Below are positions 23,668 through 35,249 of a DNA stretch of 64,000 nt, piece by piece. Made by a program: the position numbers and the translations under genes. The notes beneath the pieces are model-generated. The model was not told the DNA's origin. It saw nothing but the letters and a program-made list of their open reading frames with translations, and searched no databases. Origin of the DNA: Hymenopellis radicata (taxonomy: Eukaryota > Basidiomycota > Agaricomycetes > Agaricales > Physalacriaceae); NCBI GenBank assembly GCA_015501595.1, contig JADNRX010000016.1, forward strand, positions 310,001-374,000. The letters are read 5' to 3'. Position 1 is the first letter of the stretch. Each line of letters begins with the position of its first letter.

Positions 23668-23844
23668 ATGTTGGTCAACGTCCTCTCCGTCTTAGCGCTC
23701 TCCGCGATAGCTTTCGCAGCCCCGGCCGTACGGCGGGCGCCACTTGCCTTTGGCCCTAGCAAAGGCCTGAAAGTGCGCGCTGTGGCCAGAAGACACTTTG
23801 AGCAGAAGGAGTTCAAGGATAAGGACGACAAAGACAAGGCATAA
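23668..23844 (+). CDS. Small secreted basic protein (58 aa), copy 1
   Basis: Single-exon frame. The first 18 residues (MLVNVLSVLALSAIAFAA) form a clear signal peptide. The mature part is about 40 residues, rich in Arg/Lys and ending in a charged Lys/Asp tract (KDKDDKDKA); it has no cysteine. Function unknown. A paralogue on the opposite strand at 47787-47912 shares the signal peptide almost exactly but has a different, shorter mature sequence. The two genes also share about 300 bp upstream, which argues that the frame and start are real. Effector-like or peptide-like roles are only inferred from size and secretion. Confidence 0.65.
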   Translation: MLVNVLSVLALSAIAFAAPAVRRAPLAFGPSKGLKVRAVARRHFEQKEFKDKDDKDKA

Positions 23845-24185
23845 AGACCACCAATTTCCAGTACGGCGGTGCCTCTTGTCGGCGTTTCTGTCGGAATTAT
23901 GGATAAGCAAGGGCGAAACTTTGGTCGCCGTGGATTGGGACTCCTCCCGACCAAGTCTCAGAGAACTTCTTTCCAGGGGTTCTCGCTCGCAACACACCAG
24001 CATCTGGGTCTCCATCCCGGCGTCCTCAAGCGCTCTGAACAAAATCCTGTCAGGCGAGTGCCAGTGTACTCACCTCCAACATGTTGCCCGTATAAAGCAA
24101 CGTCTGCATCATTTTCGTTTCGTGGAAGCCTTTCCCATTTAGCTCAGTGCTCGCCAGTGTCTGCACACCAAAGAATTTCATTTCC
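23845..24185. repeat. 3' flank shared by the F-box gene copies
   Basis: Sequence from about 23985 to 24185, with AACACACCAGCATCTG, CAACATGTTGCCCG and TTTCATTTCCTCAATCCGG, recurs at 25975-26170 and 59550-59765, each time directly downstream of an F-box gene copy. It marks the duplicated unit rather than a separate gene. Confidence 0.7.
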
Positions 24186-25523
24186 TCAATCCGGACTAGG
24201 ACGTCGCACTAAAACAACTCGATATGGGCATAGCGGCGGCGGATAGTCACGCCAAACGTTAATCCTCCCCTCAACAATATTCTCGTGTGCCTTGAGATGA
24301 TCCGACAGAACGTCCTTTGCAATGTCCACGACCGCGTCCATGCTGATCAAGTCCACGGCATCATTAGACTCCAGGAGCTGGAAAGTATGAAGCTCGGGAC
24401 ATCTGTGTGCCCAGTTGCGCAGGGACGCGCGGAGAAGCTTGATATAAGCGCCGATGTCCTTTGAATGAGGCCCAGGACGAAAATATTGAAAACAGACTTT
24501 TGGCGTAATACGCAAGTGAGGGAATTGTTCAACGAAGACTACATCACCATCAGTACTTAAGTCTTAACAATGGGAAAGAAAGCTGAACAGCAAGGCGGAC
24601 TCACATTCGTAGCCAGATTTCCGTTGCGTAGACTGGCGCAACAAGTCAAGCATTACGGGATCCCCACATAGGGAGTAGATCGACCGAGGAATCAGTCGAA
24701 GTACGTCTTTATTAGTATATCTCACGCCGTACTCGCGCCGATGCAGAATAGCTATGTGGCGCAAGTTGGGAAATGATGTATCCACTCTCATGGGTGAAAG
24801 AAGCTCAAACGGCAGTGTTAAAGTCTCTACGGACCGCAGCCACGCCTGCGCAAAAGCACAACGTAGGCTGTTCATACTTTTATCAAACCCTTTGCCCTCC
24901 GAACGATCAGGGAACGAGATAATTTGAAGTGTGTGCAGGTTTGGTAAACATTGAAGGCAGCGCACGAATTCTTTGTACACGGTCAGAGAGGAAAAGGTGG
25001 TCAGCGCGACGTTGAATACTCTGCATGGGGTAAGCACTTGATAAGTTACGCTGTGAAGAGAAAATAGAACTCACTGAACAAACTCGGCGAGGTGCGGTGC
25101 ACGTACAGTTACAACTTCAGCTTGGAAGACGAGCTCGGTTGCCATCTTCTTAGCCAGCATCCGCGTTGCAGACGGCCGGCGGCGGACCGCGCACACCTCT
25201 ATGCTCTTCCAAAGCAGGGGATGGTAGACGTGGTATAATGCGCTACAGGTCTGAGACAGGGCGAATATCGCGTCGAATCTGTCGCGGTATTCCGAAGGGA
25301 GAATCCTTGAACTAGGACAAGGAATTGGAACTGAGGGGAGATATAAAAGTATCTCCAGGTGAAGCTCGACTGGAAGTGTAGGTAGACCCTTGGTATTCCC
25401 GTGTGCGACCGACGTTGGTTCTTTGGACTGAAGAATGATTTTTCTTCGTTTTCGGCGTGTCTTCACGGTCCTCTCGGGTCTGTACCTGACTGGTTTACTA
25501 GGAGTAGAGGTGATTGCAGGCAT
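24186..25523 (-). CDS. F-box-like protein, duplicated family copy A
   Basis: Probable substrate adaptor of an SCF ubiquitin ligase. After a short basic leader the N-terminus reads GLPTLPVELHLEILLYLPSVP, the F-box start, then FALSQTCSALYHVYHPLLWKS. Two later exons give a leucine-rich, LRR-like body (CLQCLPNLHTLQIISFPD; FPNLRHIAIL; CPELHTFQLLE). The three exons are about 25523-25070, 25030-24600 and 24545-24186. Copy A differs from B and C by an insertion after the Arg/Lys leader. Start placed at the Met homologous to those of copies B and C. Copy B follows in tandem at 26161-27441; copy C is at 59755-61041. The frame seems intact. Confidence 0.75.
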
Positions 25524-26160
25524 GTTTTGTGCGTGGTGAATAGGTTTGCGCTCACGAATTCTATATAGCGCGATGGTGGAAGACAAAGGCCAAGACTGAC
25601 TTGAGACTCACTCAAATTTCAGACTCACAAGGCATGCCGAACCGGCAGGTGCACGTGTTGCCAGGGGGTTGCCTTTTCTGACCTTGCGCTCTCTTGCGCA
25701 GCGCGCTCACCAGTGTTCTACAAACAGGTTACAGATGAAGGGCAAGGTATATGTCAGCGATGCAATATCGGTGAGACATGGTGCTGGCATGTTCAAGATC
25801 GTCCTTCTTTCGGTGTTGGTTGATGCCTGCAGCCTTCGGTGTAGATCAGGCGTGCTCCTACTCTCAATGTCGGCACTGAGAAAGAGTTGTTCCTCAAATA
25901 AGTAATGTACACATTGACTTGCGGTCCAAGTTGGCCGATCCTGCCAGGCCTTCTGTCTTTGACAGTGCTCTCGAAACACACCAGCATCTGAGTCTGGCTC
26001 TGGACAAATCCCTGTTACACAACTGTACACAGAATTCTTATACCTGTTAACATGTTGCCCGCATGAAACGACATCTTCCATGCATGTCAGTATTGTATCA
26101 TCTTCGTTTCGTGAAATTTCCATTTAGCTCACGGTCTGTATATCAAAGGTTTTCATTTCC
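25524..26160. repeat. Duplicated spacer between F-box copies A and B
   Basis: 25535-25690 resembles the upstream flank of copies B (27480-27600) and C (61100-61200). 25725-25925 (GATGAAGGGCAAGGTATATG... GGCACTGAGAAAGAGTTGTT) matches 59288-59480 closely and 55028-55190 more loosely. The rest is the shared 3' flank of copy B. Long minus-strand frames here are not conserved as protein between copies and I do not call a gene. Confidence 0.65.
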
Positions 26161-27441
26161 TCAATCCAGACTAGGACGTCGTACTAAAACGACTCGATAT
26201 GGGCATAGCGGCGGCGGATAGTCATGCCAAACGTTAATCCTCCCCTCAACAATATTCTCGTGTGCCTTAAGATGATTCGACAGAACGTCCTTCGCAATAT
26301 CCACGACCGCGTCCACGCTGATCAAGTCCACGGCATTATTAAACTCCAGGAGCTGGAAAGTATGAAGCTCGGGACACCTGTGCGTCCAGCTGCGTAGGGA
26401 CGCGCGGAGAAGCTTGATATAAGTGCCGATGTCCTTCGAATGAGGCTCATCACGAAAATATTGAAAACAGACTTTTGGCGTAATACGCAAGTGAGGGAAT
26501 TGTTCAACGAAGACTACATGGCAATCAGTATCTTAACCCCAATGGCAAAGAAAGAGCAAGGCGGACTCACACTCGTAGACAGATTTGTATTGGCCCAACA
26601 AGTCAAGCATTACGGGATCCCCACGTAGGGAGTAGATCGACCGAGGAATCAGTCGGAGTACGTCTGTATTAGTATATCCCATGTTATACTCGCGCCAATC
26701 CAGTATAGCTATGTGGCGCAAGTTGGGAAATGTGACCCACGCTCTCGTGGGTGAAAGAAGTTCAAAAGGCAGTGTTAAAGTCGTTATGGACGGCAGCAAC
26801 ACCTGCGCAAAAGCATACTGTAGGCTCTGCATACTATCCTCGGGCCCTTTGTCCTCCGAACGATCGGGGAACGAGATAATTTGAAGGGTGTGTAGGTTTG
26901 TTAGACATTGAAGGCAGCGCACAAACTCTTTGTACACGGTCGGAGAGGAAAACGTGGTCAGCGCGACGTTGAATACTCTGCATGGGTAATCAATTTGATA
27001 AGTTACGCTGTGGAGAGAAAACAGAACTCACTGAACGAACTCGGCGAGGTGCGGTGCACGTATAGTTACAACTTCAGCTTGGAAGACCAGCTCGGTTGCC
27101 ATCTTCTTAGCCAGTGTCCGCCCTGTGGCAGGCCGGCAGCGGATCGCGCATACCTCCAAGCTCTTCCATAGCAGGGGATGGTAGACGTGGTATAAGGCGC
27201 TACAGGTCTGAGACAGCGCGAATATCGCGTCGAATCTGTCGCGGTATTCCGCAGGGAGGATCCCTGACCTAGGACAAGGAATTGGAACTGAGGGGAAATA
27301 TGAAAGTATCTCCAAGTGAAGCTCGACTGGAAGTGTAGGTAGACCCTTGGGGTTCCCAGGAGAGATTTTTCTTCGTTTCTTCACGGCCCTCTCAGGTATG
27401 TACCTGACTGGCTTACGAGAGGTAGCGGTGGTGGCAGGCAT
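26161..27441 (-). CDS. F-box-like protein, duplicated family copy B
   Basis: Same three-exon design as copies A and C. Exon 1 starts MPATTATSRKPVRY and holds the F-box (GLPTLPVELHLEILSYFPSV, then QTCSALYHVYHPLLWKSLEV). Exon 2 has CLQCLTNLHTLQIISFPDRS and IPRSIYSLRGDPVMLDLLGQ. Its donor after VYE (GTGAGT) joins exon 3, which begins FVEQFPHLRITPKVCFQYF and ends RRPSLD. The protein is closest to copy C in exon 1. Direct tandem with copy A, so unequal crossing-over is a likely origin. Partner or substrate unknown. Confidence 0.75.
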
Positions 27442-28065
27442 GTTTAGAGCGTGCTGAATAGGCTTGAGCTAACGAATTCTGTATCGCAGACAAAGGCCAA
27501 GTCTGAAGACTGAGACTCACTCAAATTTCAGAATCCAAGGCATGCCGAACCGGCAGGTGCACGTGTTGGCAGGCCTTTTCCTTTTCTGACCTTGCGCCCA
27601 ACGCCCTCAGAACGCGACTCCCTTGACGGTCGACAGTGCATGTTTGAGTGCCATAAGGCATGACATTGCCTTCTGCACAACCTCCTCGATTCCTCAGGAG
27701 AAAGGTCTCTTCGTATACCATATTCAACTTAAACTTCTCCGTCTTCAAGGGTTCAATCACTAGACTTGCTAATCGTGACCAAACGCCCCCGCTCACTGCC
27801 CGCTGGGAGTAAATCTTGCCCGGGATTTCTCACTAGGAAAGTGCCTACCCCATTCACGATTCACCTCACTCTGCTGCTATAACTCAGGTAGTAACACCGT
27901 AAATTTACCTCGGGCTTGGCAGAAGAGCGGCTTCATGCGCGCGCCCACCGGAGAGTTGTCAGCAGAGCACGATGCGGATCATTCCAGGCTTTATTGTGCT
28001 GTTTTGCCATCTCGGTGCTGCGCCATATATAACGTCGACCGGGCTTTCGTTACTAGTTACACATC
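27442..28065. other. 5' flank of F-box copy B, then promoter of the DUF3237-like gene
   Basis: 27480-27715 is nearly identical to 61100-61310 upstream of F-box copy C (for example GGCAGGTGCACGTGTTGGCA and CTCCTCGATTCCTCAGGAGA). The two then diverge abruptly: here the sequence leads to the DUF3237-like gene, there to the metallothionein block. No further gene seen. Confidence 0.6.
28025..28050 (+). promoter_or_regulatory. TATA box and conserved core promoter of DUF3237-like gene 1
   Basis: CATATATAACGTCGACCGGG followed by CTTTCGTTACT, about 40 bp before the ATG. The same string occurs at 51394-51420 before gene 2, so the core promoter is conserved along with the coding part. Confidence 0.65.
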
Positions 28066-28791
28066 ATGTTCTTCTTTCCGGTCCTACTCCTTGCTTCTTC
28101 CCTTCAGCTCGCTGCTCTCGTCCAGGCCGCGACACCGACGCTCACCCACCTGTTCAATGGGACTATCTTTGTCGAACCAGTTGCGGATCTGATCCCGGGG
28201 CCCTTCGGCGGACGCTCCCTTATAACGTTGAACGGGTAGGTTCACTGCTTTCGACATAATCCTGGCGCTCATGCCGTCCGTGTACGTGTAGCGGTACGCT
28301 GCTAAACCCGAGCAACGGCGATGTCGTAGCCAACATCCTTCCTGGTCTTGGTGGAGAGCTAGGATTGCTCGGCTCGAATAACGTCTTCTACCCTGACGTG
28401 CGTGCGGTTTTACAGTGGGTGGATGATTCGACGTTTGGCTACCTTGAACTGCACGGGTCCGGGTTAGTATTGCTTCTCGTCTTCCTGCTGCTATTGTGCG
28501 CATGCTTACTCCCGATTCGCAGAGAATATGGCGTCAAGGCCACTGCTTATGCGTAAGACTTACAAAGACACTGGGTTGGGTGCCTTGTTCATGTCGCTTT
28601 TCCAGTCGCTTTGAGACCAATTCCTCGTCTCGCGTCCAGCTGAATGGATTATTCACGATCTTCAGACTTGATTTGTCTTCCTCCAGCCCAGGGACATTTG
28701 ATATCTACTCTGTGGTGAGTCTTTTGCATCATAACGTGTGTTCGGTGTTTTGCTTAATGCGCAAACAAAGGATGATACCATCAACAACTAG
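28066..28791 (+). CDS. Secreted DUF3237-like protein, copy 1
   Basis: Signal peptide MFFFPVLLLASSLQLAALVQ-A, then a compact domain built from PTLTHLFNGT, GPFGGRSLI, LPGLGGELGLLGSNNVFYPD, LQWVDDSTFGYLELHGSG and RFETNSSSRV. The RxxLxxxDDxxxxYxExxG and RFET blocks resemble DUF3237 (UPF0311) beta-barrel proteins; this link is by eye and tentative. Five exons; the last encodes only DDTINN. The short fourth exon (EYGVKATAYA) and its neighbours use the same splice phases in copies 2 and 4. Function unknown. It follows F-box copy B as copies 3 and 4 follow F-box copy C, so the pair was probably duplicated together. Confidence 0.75.
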
Positions 28792-30032
28792 TTACGGTCG
28801 ACGGCGGATTCTCTCGACTGAGGAGCTTACAATTCGTGGACGAGAGACTCTCAATACGGACATTCCATAATATCGTTTTCATGTTTACTTCTTGAATACT
28901 GACAGACATCTCTGCTTTTCGATATGGACCGGCCTTGGTTGGTGACATCAATCCATGCCAAACTTATCTGTGCCGCGTATGTGCTGATTCACGATGACAA
29001 TACGAGGGAGCCCGTAAAGTCCGACAACCTCGCTTTCAGAGAATGTACCTCGCTTATGTGCTAACGCAGGATAATGGCGACGCCGAATGTGAGACTCAGA
29101 TTGGACCAGTCAACGGGTCGTCCCAATTTCAAGTCCGGTTTCTTTATCGACTATGTTTGTTATTTGCTGGTTGTATTGAAATTGGTTCTTACCTGCTTCA
29201 TCAATGTGCATAAAGTAACTTACAGTAATCTTCAGTGCTGTGTGCTGGCTGCGTGTGTTTGCCGTCGGCGTCGGCAGCGCTCGGACCGCAAGTTCCGTCC
29301 CCACGTTTCCATGCCCAGCTTACATCCAGCTTTCATCTTGCTCTTCAATCATATGTATATCATAGCCCATCACTGACACATATAAACTTGCTCATCGGCG
29401 AAAAAGAACTCCATCTGAAAGCATTGCTTTCGATAAAGCCCATGATCTACCTCTTCTGGATCAAAGGTCTTTCGAATATGCTATGAACGTGGCGGAAGAG
29501 TCCCCTAACGACGAAGAGTGCCAATAAGGTCTAAGCTTGGCTCCTCCTTACTAGTGCTAATTGTATTCAAGGCAATGCCCAAGTAAGTCTGTTTGTTTAC
29601 CCCGTCGGATTCCCTTATTGTTCCCTTTATAGCAACAATGCCCTCGTCCCGATGAAGGTCTCTCATATTCGACCTTTCTTCTGCCAGAGGACCACTTTCT
29701 TCACCTGGACTCCACATCGGTACATATCGTGGATCGTTTTCATTGATCAGCCTGAAGACAATGGTCTTGGAGCGTACAAACATTCAACGAAAGGATTACG
29801 TAAGACCGAACCGCCCTTTTCAGTGAACAATGGCATTGTCCATTGTCCACAAAGAGAATTGGCTCCACAGGAGCATATATAAGTAGAAGTGTCGCGACGA
29901 CCGGTTTCTTAACCTTGCCAACGTCGCCCACCTTCTTCCCGAGCCCGGCGCTCTTTCCGACTTTTCCTACTTCAATCCTTCTACCTTGACGGTTACCCAC
30001 TTTCACGAATACACCCTACTTCGACGTTGGAC
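28792..30032. other. Intergenic with duplicated 3' flank
   Basis: 28790-28935 is nearly identical to 62440-62590, the 3' flank of DUF3237-like fragment 3 (for example GAGACTCTCAATACGGACAT), and weaker similarity continues to about 29070 (62880-62980). No gene recognised in the rest. A TATA-like CATATATAAG at 29873-29882 probably belongs to the next gene. Confidence 0.55.
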
Positions 30033-31339
30033 ATGGTTTGCTTTAACGACATTATTTCTCTTACGCTTGCCGCCATCACTGCCATTCCTTTCTCTTATGC
30101 GCTTCCTATTACGCACACGAAGCGGATCGCCCAAACGATATCCGAATCGACCGCCGACTGGGAAGCTGCTTGTGTATGTTGCCTCTCTCGATGCCAGGTC
30201 GCGTCAATTTACCTATTTCATCTTCAGATCGCAGCTGGAGGTGCCCAGCAGTGCAATCCGCTATCCCAGACCGCGTTTACTAGTCTCCTCGCTGCTGGCG
30301 GGAACTGCGACCAACAAGACGCGGCGGATGCCATGATTGATCTTGCCAAGACACTGAACAACGACTCCGAGATGATTAGACTCACACAACTCTTTGTCCA
30401 GCAGCCGCGAAATGCTGTATGTTAACGTCTTTTTTTGTCGTTTCCGCATATTCTGAATATCTGTGCTATTAGCCGGATTCTCTACAAGTCCCTTACTGCC
30501 AAACCGCCCCCAAGAACGCCGAGCTTGACGGACTGTTCCACTGCCAATTTGCGGGCTCCAACTTTTCGCAGTTCAGCGGCGACCAGACAGGGAACGTTCC
30601 CCTTGGACTGCAGGAAGTGAACCCCGCTGGGTCGTGCCCTGCGAAGACGGACGGGCCCGTGCCGGATGGAGTACAGCTGAACACATTGGTACAGGACCCT
30701 GGCGTTGGATCTGCATCCAATGGGACTGGCAGTACCAATGGGTGAGCTCTTTCGAAGTAAATCGACTTCTTACGATACTGATTGGGATGATATAGTACGA
30801 CTAGCGGTACTGATGATACGGACTCCGACGACGGTGACTGCTCAGATGATGGGGAAGGTACTGTTGCCTCCAGCGCCCAGACTGGCGCGACTGGTGTGCA
30901 GACCGGTGCTACGGGTGTACAGACTGGTGCTACTGGAGTGCAGACGGGAGCCACTGGCGTGCAGACGGGAGCCACCGGCGTCCAAACCGGTACGACAGCC
31001 GCCTCCGGTGGTGCTACTGCTACTACAGGATCGGCTGCTGGCACATCCACATCCACGTCTTCCTCATCCGCCGACTTCATCTTACAAAATGGACAGGACG
31101 CCATCGCCCTCAATACTCAATTCGCCTCCCTCACATCGTCTTCGACGTGCACGGACGGGGACCAAGCGTGTATCGACGGCGGTTTCGCTCAGTGCGTGGG
31201 GGGTGCGTTTGTTGTATCGCAGTGCGCTGGAGGTACACAGTGCTTCGCATTGCCCTTGGTGAACAAGGCAGGGACGAGCTTGGCGTGCACCACAGAGGCT
31301 GATAAGGATGCACGCATTGCTGCGACTGGGGCGCAGTGA
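30033..31339 (+). CDS. Secreted protein with VQTGATG repeats and a CBM19-like Cys domain
   Basis: Extracellular protein. Signal peptide (MVCFNDIISLTLAAITAIPF...) and a basic processing site precede a conserved N-terminal domain (LLAAGGNCDQQDAADAMIDL; MIRLTQLFVQQPRN; HCQFAGSNFSQF). A Ser/Thr/Gly linker follows, containing five to six copies of a 7-residue repeat. The C-terminal domain has four Cys (TCTDGDQACIDGGFAQC, then SQCAGGTQCFALP) and resembles the chitin-binding CBM19-type modules seen in basidiomycete secreted proteins. Four exons. The ATG at 30033 is the first in frame. Cell-wall association is inferred. Confidence 0.75.
30875..30993 (+). repeat. 21-bp coding minisatellite (VQTGATG repeat)
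   Basis: About five and a half tandem units of GTGCAGACYGGWGCYACTGG-type sequence inside the secreted CBM19-like gene. Units differ mostly at third codon positions. The repeat length is a multiple of three, so copy-number change keeps the frame. Confidence 0.85.
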
Positions 31340-31553
31340 GTCTCATGACATGTTATGAAGTTAGTGTACATTAGCATGGACAAAGCATACGGATAGATAT
31401 CACGGTCAATTGTAGAGTAATGCATCGCTTAGCGTACTGTTTGAATTTTGTAAATTTCTTGAATTACGAAGAAGTCATAATCTAAACGAAGCCAAGTATA
31501 ATTGTAAAAGCGAGCCTCGATGCGTCAAGCGAGGAAAGAAAGCAGACGCCCAG

Positions 31554-32760
31554 TCACGTCAAGTCTATCACTTCTATTTCTCCCGGAACGGTAGTATATT
31601 CACGTTTAACGCGTTTAGAATTCGCCTGGTCTTCTACTTTGACATCCCCCGACCGCCTTTTGCGTTTCTTGATGGCTTCCAACCTAGCCTAGAGAACGAA
31701 TGAGACGGAGTGCAATTACTAAGGAAGATGAAGTGCCCACCTTTATGTCGTTCGATTCAGCCTGCAGCGCGAGCGCGCGATTCTAAAGTGAGTCGGTTAG
31801 TAAGAGTATGATTATATGTCTGAGATGTTGCTCACCTCCAGGGCCTCAACATCGTCTTCTTGCAAAGTGATGGAACGAGAGGCGATAGTATTAGCAGCGC
31901 GTCCTTCTTGTTTCGGTACTTGAGGAAAATGTTTAGGTGCCTGTGGAGGAAGAGGAGCAATCCCTTCGGCTTGCAGAATAGCTACGAGACTCGGTTTACT
32001 GTACATGCAAGGAAAAAGTCGGCCAAGGTACACACCTAGTGGCCGATATTTGAAGCAGAATGTAACGATAGGTTGTCCGATTCCGGTCCACTTCTTGTCC
32101 ATAAAGGAAGAGGCGCGTGACTTCACTGGCGAACCAAACCTTTGACGGGTCAACCGGTCAGAGGGAGTCTCGGCAAGAGAGTGTACTGTAGATTACTTGA
32201 CGTGATGATCATAGCTCTTTTTGTCCCGTTCGTTAAAGACCATTTCGGGCGGTAAATCGCGGTAGGAACGCGGCTGAGCTTTTATGTTCTCAATTGTAGC
32301 CTGAGATATCTCCAGTTCAATTTGGCCAATGCTCTGCGGAAGCGTATTTGAGACGGAGTCGTCGTCGGTTGTTGCGAGGTGCGCAAAGGTGTATGGTCGC
32401 TGTTCGGTGGCGGATATGCGCATGCCCCACCTTTGAGTCGGTTTGTTGGCGTCTTGTTTTCTGCAGAGGCTTTTGCCCCCTGAGAATTCGCCATCGATAT
32501 ATATGCGTCCTCTGGTTGGAAATTCGACCAGAGAGTCCTTCCAGGATATTTCGAATGGCTGGAACGTTACATAAATAATGACATTGAAAGAAAAACGCGA
32601 ATTTGTTGAAAGAGAAACGCGAATTGTGCACCTTGTCAACTTCGGACGCGATCCAGCCAGTAACACGGTCGGCTTCTGAACTATCAACGCCATAGACGCG
32701 TGCTTTCTCTCCATCTATAGAGACCCAGGCAGAGAAAGTGGAGAAAGAAAGACTGGTCAT
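31554..32760 (-). CDS. DUF7918-type basidiomycete protein with basic C-terminus
   Basis: Conserved hypothetical family common in mushrooms. Starts MTSLSFSTFSAWVSIDGEKA, then RGRIYIDGEFSGGKSL, RPYTFAHLATTDDD, IGQIELEISQATI and, in a further exon, VTFCFKYRPLG. The domain order matches DUF7918. Later exons encode a short predicted helix (NRALALQAESNDIKARLEAI) running into KKRKRRS and KRVKRE, a likely nuclear localisation signal, and end at 31554. Five or six introns. Start set at 32760 because it gives the typical SLxxFSAWVSIDG opening; upstream frame lacks an ATG. Molecular role unknown; nuclear location is inferred from the basic tail. Confidence 0.75.
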
Positions 32761-33048
32761 GAGGGTAGAAGGGTAAGGTGTGTCGGCAGTTGCCGGCCAC
32801 GCCGTGCCAGTGAACGCTCCGACGGAGGCTCCGGATGTCGATTCATTCAGCACTAAGAGGTCGAACTTGTGCCACTTTCATTCGGTGAACATCGCCTCTC
32901 TATTGATATTCCACTTATCCCATTCTCAATACATCGTAGAGGAACTGGCCCAAGAACATTGCTGGAAACGCATTCGGACCTATGACACACCCTCCTGGAA
33001 TAGAATTCCAACATCCAACATCGCTGGAACCAGCTCTAACTTAGATAG

Positions 33049-35249
33049 CTAAGGTGAAACGACTGTGATGATGATTGGTAACTTGGTTTTCTCCGTTTGA
33101 GGATGAGTGCGCTTCGAGGTATTTGCACACGGCGTTCCAAGGCTGCAACAAGGAACGCCCACTTCAAAGTCAAAGGAGCGAATGAGAGTGAAAAGGATCG
33201 CCTTCATCCTTCTCGAGATGTTAGCGCGAGTAGAGGCAGAAAGAGAACACCACGTACTCGGACAAGGCAAATCGGGTTCCTATACAAGACCGAGGCCCAC
33301 CGAGGAAGGACATAACATTTCCCCAGACGCCAGGGATACGAGATGTGATCTCGATGTTTCGCTCCCAACGTTCCGGTCTGTCAAAACGTTGAGCACTCGA
33401 TTTCAAGAGCAAGCTGAAGGATTCACTTGAACTCTTCAGCATCGTCCCCCCAGATGGCTGGGTCCGTATTCATGACGTGGATCGGGATAACAACCATATC
33501 GCCCTTGGCTATGCTACACAGTGATGAGTGGAATAGAGGAGGAGAACACCAAGAAAATGTTACTGAATGTAGTCCCTCATGAATCCCTCGACATCCCGGA
33601 ATGGCTTGCTGACTGGAATGATATCGTCTTGAGTCGCAACCCGGACGGTGCTCGTTACGGGTGCATGGAGGCGCAGAGTTTCCCGGATGACCATGCCAAG
33701 GTATGGAAGGGCGTCGAGCTGGTCAAACGTCGGCGATCCGGTGGGTACAGATAGTACCTCTTTTCTCAGTTTATCCTGTACGTCGCGTCGTCCAGCGAGA
33801 GCAGATAGTATGCTCCCGAGCGTCGTCGCCGGAAGCTCGTGCCCAGTGTAGAGCAACGTCAGAATCTCTAATTCGGTCATGCTCAGCTATTGTCAGACGA
33901 ATGTTAGGAAGACTCACGAGCCACAAGTTCTTCTTCGCTGAGGTTCGTTCGGAGCAGATATGACAGAATGCTTGGACGCTTGCCGCCCTTCTCTTTCACA
34001 CCCCGCGAAGTCTCCCGTAGGATTGAATATCCAAGACTCAACATCTTCTCTTGCGCCCTACGAGTAGCCTTGCCTACCAGTAGACTCGTCGGCTGAAAGA
34101 TATATTTAAATGACAGGGGACAGGTTAAAATAAACAACTTGCAACCAGACGCAAAATCGGCATACATTCTTGCAGGAGCCTGAACAGCGCTGTGGGCCTG
34201 GGTATTGAAACGACCTGAGCGAACGTCTCGGCTAGTTCGTTTACCGTGCTGTTAGAATGGAGTGTGTCGAAAGCATGATTGAACCCTAAGCGGCGTTTGA
34301 GTGCTCCTTCTTCCGGAACCGGCAATCTCACCTGCCAACCCGATGATATTCAAGGTTATCTTGTTCAGCCATAGACCCATGTCAGTATGGAATGCGCCAT
34401 TTGAACTAGCCGCACATTTGGCGGTCAGAATATCCCGAAGCTGAGTGCAGCCCAAGGCCAAGTCAGTTGATCCGCCGCAGCAACTGTAAGTGAACTGTCA
34501 CAGACTTGAATTGATGTGTCCAAAACGATGGCGGCGAGTTCGATCATATGAGAAGCAGTGAATGCAGAACCCTAATGCTGATGATCAGGACGGTGGGCTC
34601 CCACATAAAGGCCATCTTACCATAACTTTCCGCTGCAGGACGTCCATAAATACTACAAGATGCGACTGATGAGATGAGAAATTGCTTACCTGCCGCTTGT
34701 GTTGCGATCCGTCCGCTACATGTAGACCTGAAGCGCTTTAGAGACATGTGTTTAGTAGGAAGAGGTCGCTGCACGTACCTTCCCCGACCATATGATGCAA
34801 GGTGGCCTGGGTTCCCTCAGGTTTCGGATAACGATACGCGTGTTGGAGAACATGGTTGACAGCCATAGTGTCAGTCGTGAGAAGACTGCGCTTCTACTCA
34901 CATTTCAGTGTGTGGATCTGCGAGGATGTTGTTCGACGAACCGCAAGTAAACCACTGAAAGTCACCACGGAGCCATGTTCCGTGAGCCATTTCGAGAGGG
35001 TGGCGTCGGCAAGAATCTACAAGAAGTTCAAAATGATTGCGAAAAAACGTTGGACCGCACGATGCGTACCCCCGAGTAGTCTGTTGAGTGGGCACCGACA
35101 TGACCCCATAAAAGATGCGCATTTTCTGGTCCGGGTAGAGTGCGAAGTGGGCTGAGGATGTTCATGCACACCTGCTTCACCACGTTCAGCAATGTGATGA
35201 GTACCTGTAACGCTAGCAAGGTGGCAAGGGTTACCAGCCAGAATGACAT
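33049..35249 (-). CDS. Cytochrome P450 monooxygenase
   Basis: Microsomal, heme-thiolate oxidase. N-terminal anchor MSFWLVTLATLLALQVLITL, proline hinge LPGPENAHLLWGH, helix C region (SQHKRQRKVM), I-helix LYTGHELPATTL, K-helix ExxR as VIRETLRL, PERF-like KPERWER, and heme loop FLGGPRSCIG. About a dozen introns; the frame is continuous when spliced. A 12-nt micro-exon (RKVM) at about 34641-34630 is needed. The C-terminal ~30 residues after FDFEVGVP are atypical, and the last splice is uncertain. A TATA box lies at 35288-35295. Neighbours do not form an obvious biosynthetic cluster. Confidence 0.88.

Noticed and set aside
25707..26123. 138-aa minus-strand frame downstream of F-box copy B
   Set aside because: The homologous segments at 59288-59672 and 55028-55200 do not keep the frame, so it behaves as non-coding repeat.
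30493..31113. 206-aa open frame antisense to the secreted repeat protein
   Set aside because: Its PVAPVCT repeat is the mirror of the VQTGATG minisatellite; the sense strand has a signal peptide, introns and a known domain.
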